A stretch of 64,000 bases of DNA from Aureobasidium sp. EXF-3400 (taxonomy: Eukaryota; Ascomycota; Dothideomycetes; Dothideales; Saccotheciaceae), in assembly GCA_024195585.1 (NCBI GenBank), contig SWBL01000063.1, forward strand, positions 1 through 64,000, written 5' to 3'. Under the pieces are notes generated by a model. The model worked only from the letters and a program-made list of their open reading frames with translations. It made no database searches and was not told where the DNA came from. Made by a program: the position numbers and the translations under genes. Positions 61,220-64,000 of this stretch are shown piece by piece (position 1 is the stretch's first letter; every line of letters starts with the position of its first letter).

Positions 61220-62205
61220 CTAGTCCCTCTTCCGGCGACCTTGGAACGTCCTTCTGATCTGACTGTTCTTGCACCACGCGAGACTGGGGACATGTTCGTC
61301 TCTGTGTCCATTGACCTTGCCCAGTAACCAGTCAGTCACACTGACCACTCTGTTGGTTCGTTCCGAGCCAGATCCCTCGTCGGCGTGCTCAATCGTGTGT
61401 TTGACAATTCGTCCTTGTTCGTCGAACTCAAAGATGAAGAGTCCGCAAAACTCCTCGTCGTCCCTTGCTTTGCCGCCGAGAACATCTGTGATTCTCTCTA
61501 CTTGCTCATTGGCTCCGATACCACGATAAATGCCTGCCGAATTCCTTTTCCTGGCTTTTCCGCAGGTCTTCCATTTGACTATGAGCTTCTCGTCGCGGAA
61601 GGTCGAGCTTGCATTGTTTCCACCATGGCGGACCATTCGTTCCGAGATGATCGTGAGCTTGACGTTACCCACTACGGGCACTCGTCCCCAAGCTACGGGT
61701 GCCGTCCATAATGCAGCGAGGTAAGCGATCCTTCCAGACACGGTCGGAAGATGTGGGTGTGTCGAGGGGAACAGATGAAGTGAGATTTGTGGTGAGAGGA
61801 TTTCTTGCGGCAGCGGCGATGCAAGCAGCGTAGGAAGGTGTTCGTGCAGGATACGAATAGCTGTTCCAGCATTTGTTAGCGGAAGTTCGGTGGTGGTCGA
61901 CCTTTCAAGCGCATACTTTTACCTAGCTTCAGACTGCGTTCGTCCGGAGGCTTATGATCGCCCTCGAGACCGCTGTCGGGTAGCGAGTATGGAACCGAGC
62001 TGCTGAACCAGACATGGCTCAGGACGGTGTTGGACAATGTGGGAGTAGTGGCAACCGGGTTAGTATCGAGCTTGCTGTGACAGAGAGCGGCCGGTACAGG
62101 AGCCGCTTTCAGCGTGGCGGCGGTGGTAGCGGTGGCGGCAGCATTGCGAGTGGGAGTGCGCACAAGACGAGTTGCTAGCGATGGGCGCATTGGCCAGACT
62201 GTCAT
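61220..62205 (-). CDS. Conserved uncharacterised protein with likely mitochondrial presequence
   Basis: 307 aa from two exons, 61923-62205 and 61220-61860; the 62-nt intron (GTAAAA...GAACAG) splits an Ala codon so that RSLKLA joins IRILHEHLPTLLASPLP. The N-terminus (MTVWPMRPSLATRLVRTPTR) is basic and Ser/Thr/Ala-rich, fitting a mitochondrial presequence; an alternative start is the Met at residue 6. The C-terminal half (about 150-270; VVGNVKLTIISERMVRHGG, KLIVKWKTCGKARKR, AGIYRGIGANEQVERITDVL, GLFIFEFDEQGRIVKHTIEH) has the alternating-strand look of an NTF2/SnoaL-like fold, which is an inference. The sequence looks well conserved and ordered, so this is a real gene, but I cannot name its function. 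The last 25 residues are highly basic (SQIRRTFQGRRKRD). Confidence 0.78.
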
Positions 62206-62550
62206 GTATTTCCAAGAGCTTCCAACATGGGTTGATTGCAGTAGGATGTCTGAGTAGGATCTGTAGGTTTCAAATCGGAGAGCGAAAGCGAGACCGCAGA
62301 TGATCCTCTCCCCCGCATGTGTCACACCCAAAAAGATCCACCCGCCGATGACGTGTTGAGACAGTTCCCCTCCACTATCTTCACCTTGCTTGAAACTACA
62401 GTATAGCCTGAATGGCTATAGTAAGTACAGTATATAGATCAGCTGCGGTAAGCCTCACTCTTTCTCCCTTCTCCTAGCTTGTCCCAATCTCTTTACCTTA
62501 CGTTACGATCCATATATTGACCCTCCTTCCATCCCTACCTCGCAATCATC
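62206..62550. promoter_or_regulatory. Divergent promoter, uncharacterised gene / epimerase
   Basis: 345 bp between divergent starts. A C/T-rich leader (62458-62545, CTTTCTCCCTTCTCC) precedes the epimerase ATG; an ACAGTATATAG stretch near 62428-62438 could be its TATA element. Confidence 0.45.
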
Positions 62551-63468
62551 ATGCCTTCAGGAGGAAAAAGAATTGTATTTACCGGTGGCTCAGGCAAGGC
62601 TGGCCGTCATGCCATACCAGAGCTTATCAAGCAAGGCCACCAAGTCCTCAATCTTGACCTGATCGACTTTCCCGGAACCGACCACAACATCTTCACCCTC
62701 AAGACCGACCTCACCGACAGCGGCCAAGTCTACAACGCTCTCACGACGCATTACAACTTCGCTGGATATGATGACGACCAAGTCCCTCAGCCTCCAGATG
62801 TAGTCATCCACTTTGCAGCCTACGCCCGCAACATGCTCGTCCCAGACAACGAATGCTTCAGAGGCAACGTAACCGCAACCTACAATGTCATCGAAGCAGC
62901 CTGCAAACTCGGCGTCCCCAAAATCATCATCGCCAGCTCTGAAACCACCTATGGAGTCTGCTTTTCCCAAGGCGATACCGATTACCACTCTTTCCCTCTG
63001 GAGGAAGACTACGATGTCGATCCCATGGACACATACGCCTTGTCCAAGATCTGCGGCGAAAAGACCGCAAGATCTTTCTCCCGCCGCTTCAACAACCGCG
63101 ATATCTACGTTCTGAGAATCGGAAATGTGATTGAACCCCACGAGTACGAGAGAGACTTTCCCAACATCGTTGGCAAACCAGAAACCAGAAAACGAAATGC
63201 GTGGTCCTACATTGATGCCCGTGATTTGGGCCAGATCTGCAACTTGTGTATCAAGAAGGATGGCTTGGGCTTTGAGATCTTCAATGCTACTAATGACACT
63301 ATCACTACCACTATGCCCACTGAAGAGTACTTGAAGAAGGTGTGTCCCAATACACCTATTACTCGCAAGATGGGTGAGTTTGAGGCGCCCTTGAGCAATC
63401 GCAAAATCAGAGAGGTGCTGGGTTTTAAGGAAGAACATAACTGGCGCCAATACTACAAGGCTGAATAG
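62551..63468 (+). CDS. NAD-dependent epimerase/dehydratase family (extended SDR)
   Basis: 305 aa, one exon. Rossmann motif TGGSGKAG (GxxGxxG, about 11-18), VIHFAAYARNM as the NAD-binding HxAA motif, the catalytic Ser/Thr in IIIASSETTYGV, and the YxxxK pair in DTYALSKICGE. IGNVIEPHEY and WSYIDARDLGQICNL are typical of sugar-nucleotide epimerases/dehydratases of the WcaG type. Homologous fungal proteins are annotated as UDP-glucose epimerase-like, but the short length (UDP-galactose 4-epimerases are about 340-370) and the changed substrate region leave the substrate open. Confidence 0.85.
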   Translation: MPSGGKRIVFTGGSGKAGRHAIPELIKQGHQVLNLDLIDFPGTDHNIFTLKTDLTDSGQVYNALTTHYNFAGYDDDQVPQPPDVVIHFAAYARNMLVPDNECFRGNVTATYNVIEAACKLGVPKIIIASSETTYGVCFSQGDTDYHSFPLEEDYDVDPMDTYALSKICGEKTARSFSRRFNNRDIYVLRIGNVIEPHEYERDFPNIVGKPETRKRNAWSYIDARDLGQICNLCIKKDGLGFEIFNATNDTITTTMPTEEYLKKVCPNTPITRKMGEFEAPLSNRKIREVLGFKEEHNWRQYYKAE

Positions 63469-64000
63469 TACTGGAAAGTTTGCATAGACGAATCATGATA
63501 CAAAATCACTGTTGCTTCTCTTTTTCGACTCTGTTGTGTTCTTCAAGACAATATATCATTCAATCTCATTCTTCACAATGTTCATACCATCACAACGAGA
63601 AAACGCTTTAACACCTTAGTCTATGCACTATAAATATCCATCCACGCCACACTATCCGCTTCTTTCTTCTACCACGAGACGCTCTGGCACTAAACGCCTC
63701 CGCCCTTTAGAGTTCTCTGAGAATTGGAACGATGGTGGGACATACTAGGAGCTAGATCCAGTGGTCTTCTGGATAGCTTCTGCTTGTTGTCATCAAACGG
63801 TCTGTGTGTTCTTAGAGGATTGATGGTTTTGGAGGCAGAGGTCAACAGTAGCCGTTTCGTGCATTTTTCTTGACAGTATACAACACATAAGGCCTAATCC
63901 ATGCCGGTGAAGAGTATACCGCGTGTCTACTTTGTTACAAGACTTACTGCCTCTCTTAGTCATCGGCCTGGCTGCTAATCGGGCCACCCTGTCTGCCAGT
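63469..64000. other. Right-edge intergenic region
   Basis: 532 bp after the epimerase stop. A short minus-strand open frame (63793-63987) has no recognised product. No gene seen before the window ends. Confidence 0.5.

Noticed and set aside
62590..63450. 286-codon open frame on the minus strand over the epimerase gene
   Set aside because: Fully antisense to a clear extended-SDR protein and without any recognisable motif.
1..64000. CRISPR arrays, bacterial operons, rRNA genes, transposons with terminal repeats, or RIP-degraded blocks
   Set aside because: I looked for regularly spaced repeats, transposase or reverse-transcriptase motifs and long TA-rich mutated stretches, and saw none; the window is a normal fungal euchromatic region.

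Overview
This 64 kb window is a gene-dense piece of nuclear chromosome from a filamentous ascomycete (Pezizomycotina). The signs are many short spliceosomal introns of about 48-70 nt with GTRNGT donors, fungal-specific families (VTC polyphosphate polymerase, yapsin-like GPI protease, fungal rhodopsin-type 7TM proteins, a DUF3684 GHKL-ATPase giant), one eukaryotic tRNA-Ser(GCU) with its Pol III terminator, and no operons. I cannot fix the class from sequence alone; a dothideomycete is a guess.

Layout. 0-10 kb is housekeeping: QCR2 (complex III, cut by the left edge) divergent from RPC82 (Pol III), a yapsin-like protease, a Golgi GH47 alpha-1,2-mannosidase divergent from RFC4 (clamp loader). 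10-18 kb is metabolic: a dienelactone-hydrolase-family enzyme, a VTC4-like polyphosphate polymerase divergent from a Nudix hydrolase, and a flavocytochrome-b2-type L-lactate dehydrogenase without a mitochondrial presequence. 18-20.5 kb has no gene I recognise but carries a tRNA-like Pol III element and GC-rich structured DNA. 20.5-29.3 kb is accessory in character: RraA/HMG-aldolase family protein, an aldo-keto reductase, a 7TM membrane protein, an HSDL2-like SDR, an F-box-like protein and a DUF202 membrane protein. 30.8-33 kb encodes a bifunctional PFK-2/FBPase-2, followed by a CT-rich degenerate repeat array and tRNA-Ser(GCU). 34-37.7 kb pairs an MFS drug/H+ antiporter with a secreted GH43 enzyme. 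40.2-45.5 kb is one 1752-codon gene for a GHKL-ATPase/DUF3684 protein ending in a zincin-like HExxH motif. 46-54 kb holds a fungal rhodopsin-type protein and then a tight group of housekeeping genes: NDUFA8-type complex I subunit, NUP57, TOM5 (47 aa, four exons) and IWS1. 54.5-63.5 kb has a DUF1640/MCUR1-like mitochondrial coiled-coil protein, the endocytic scaffold EDE1, an uncharacterised protein with a likely mitochondrial presequence, and an NAD-dependent epimerase.

Several genes cannot be seen as long open frames and were rebuilt here from splice signals: TOM5, the NDUFA8-type subunit, both 7TM proteins, and the 5' ends of QCR2, RPC82, RFC4, CYB2 and EDE1. Very short first coding exons recur (7, 9, 20 and 28 nt). 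I found no CRISPR array, transposon, rRNA, or recognisable secondary-metabolite cluster. The most unusual items are the ATPase-plus-zincin giant, the tRNA-like element with an 11-bp perfect inverted repeat, the repeat array beside tRNA-Ser, and the SDR whose catalytic serine position appears to be cysteine.
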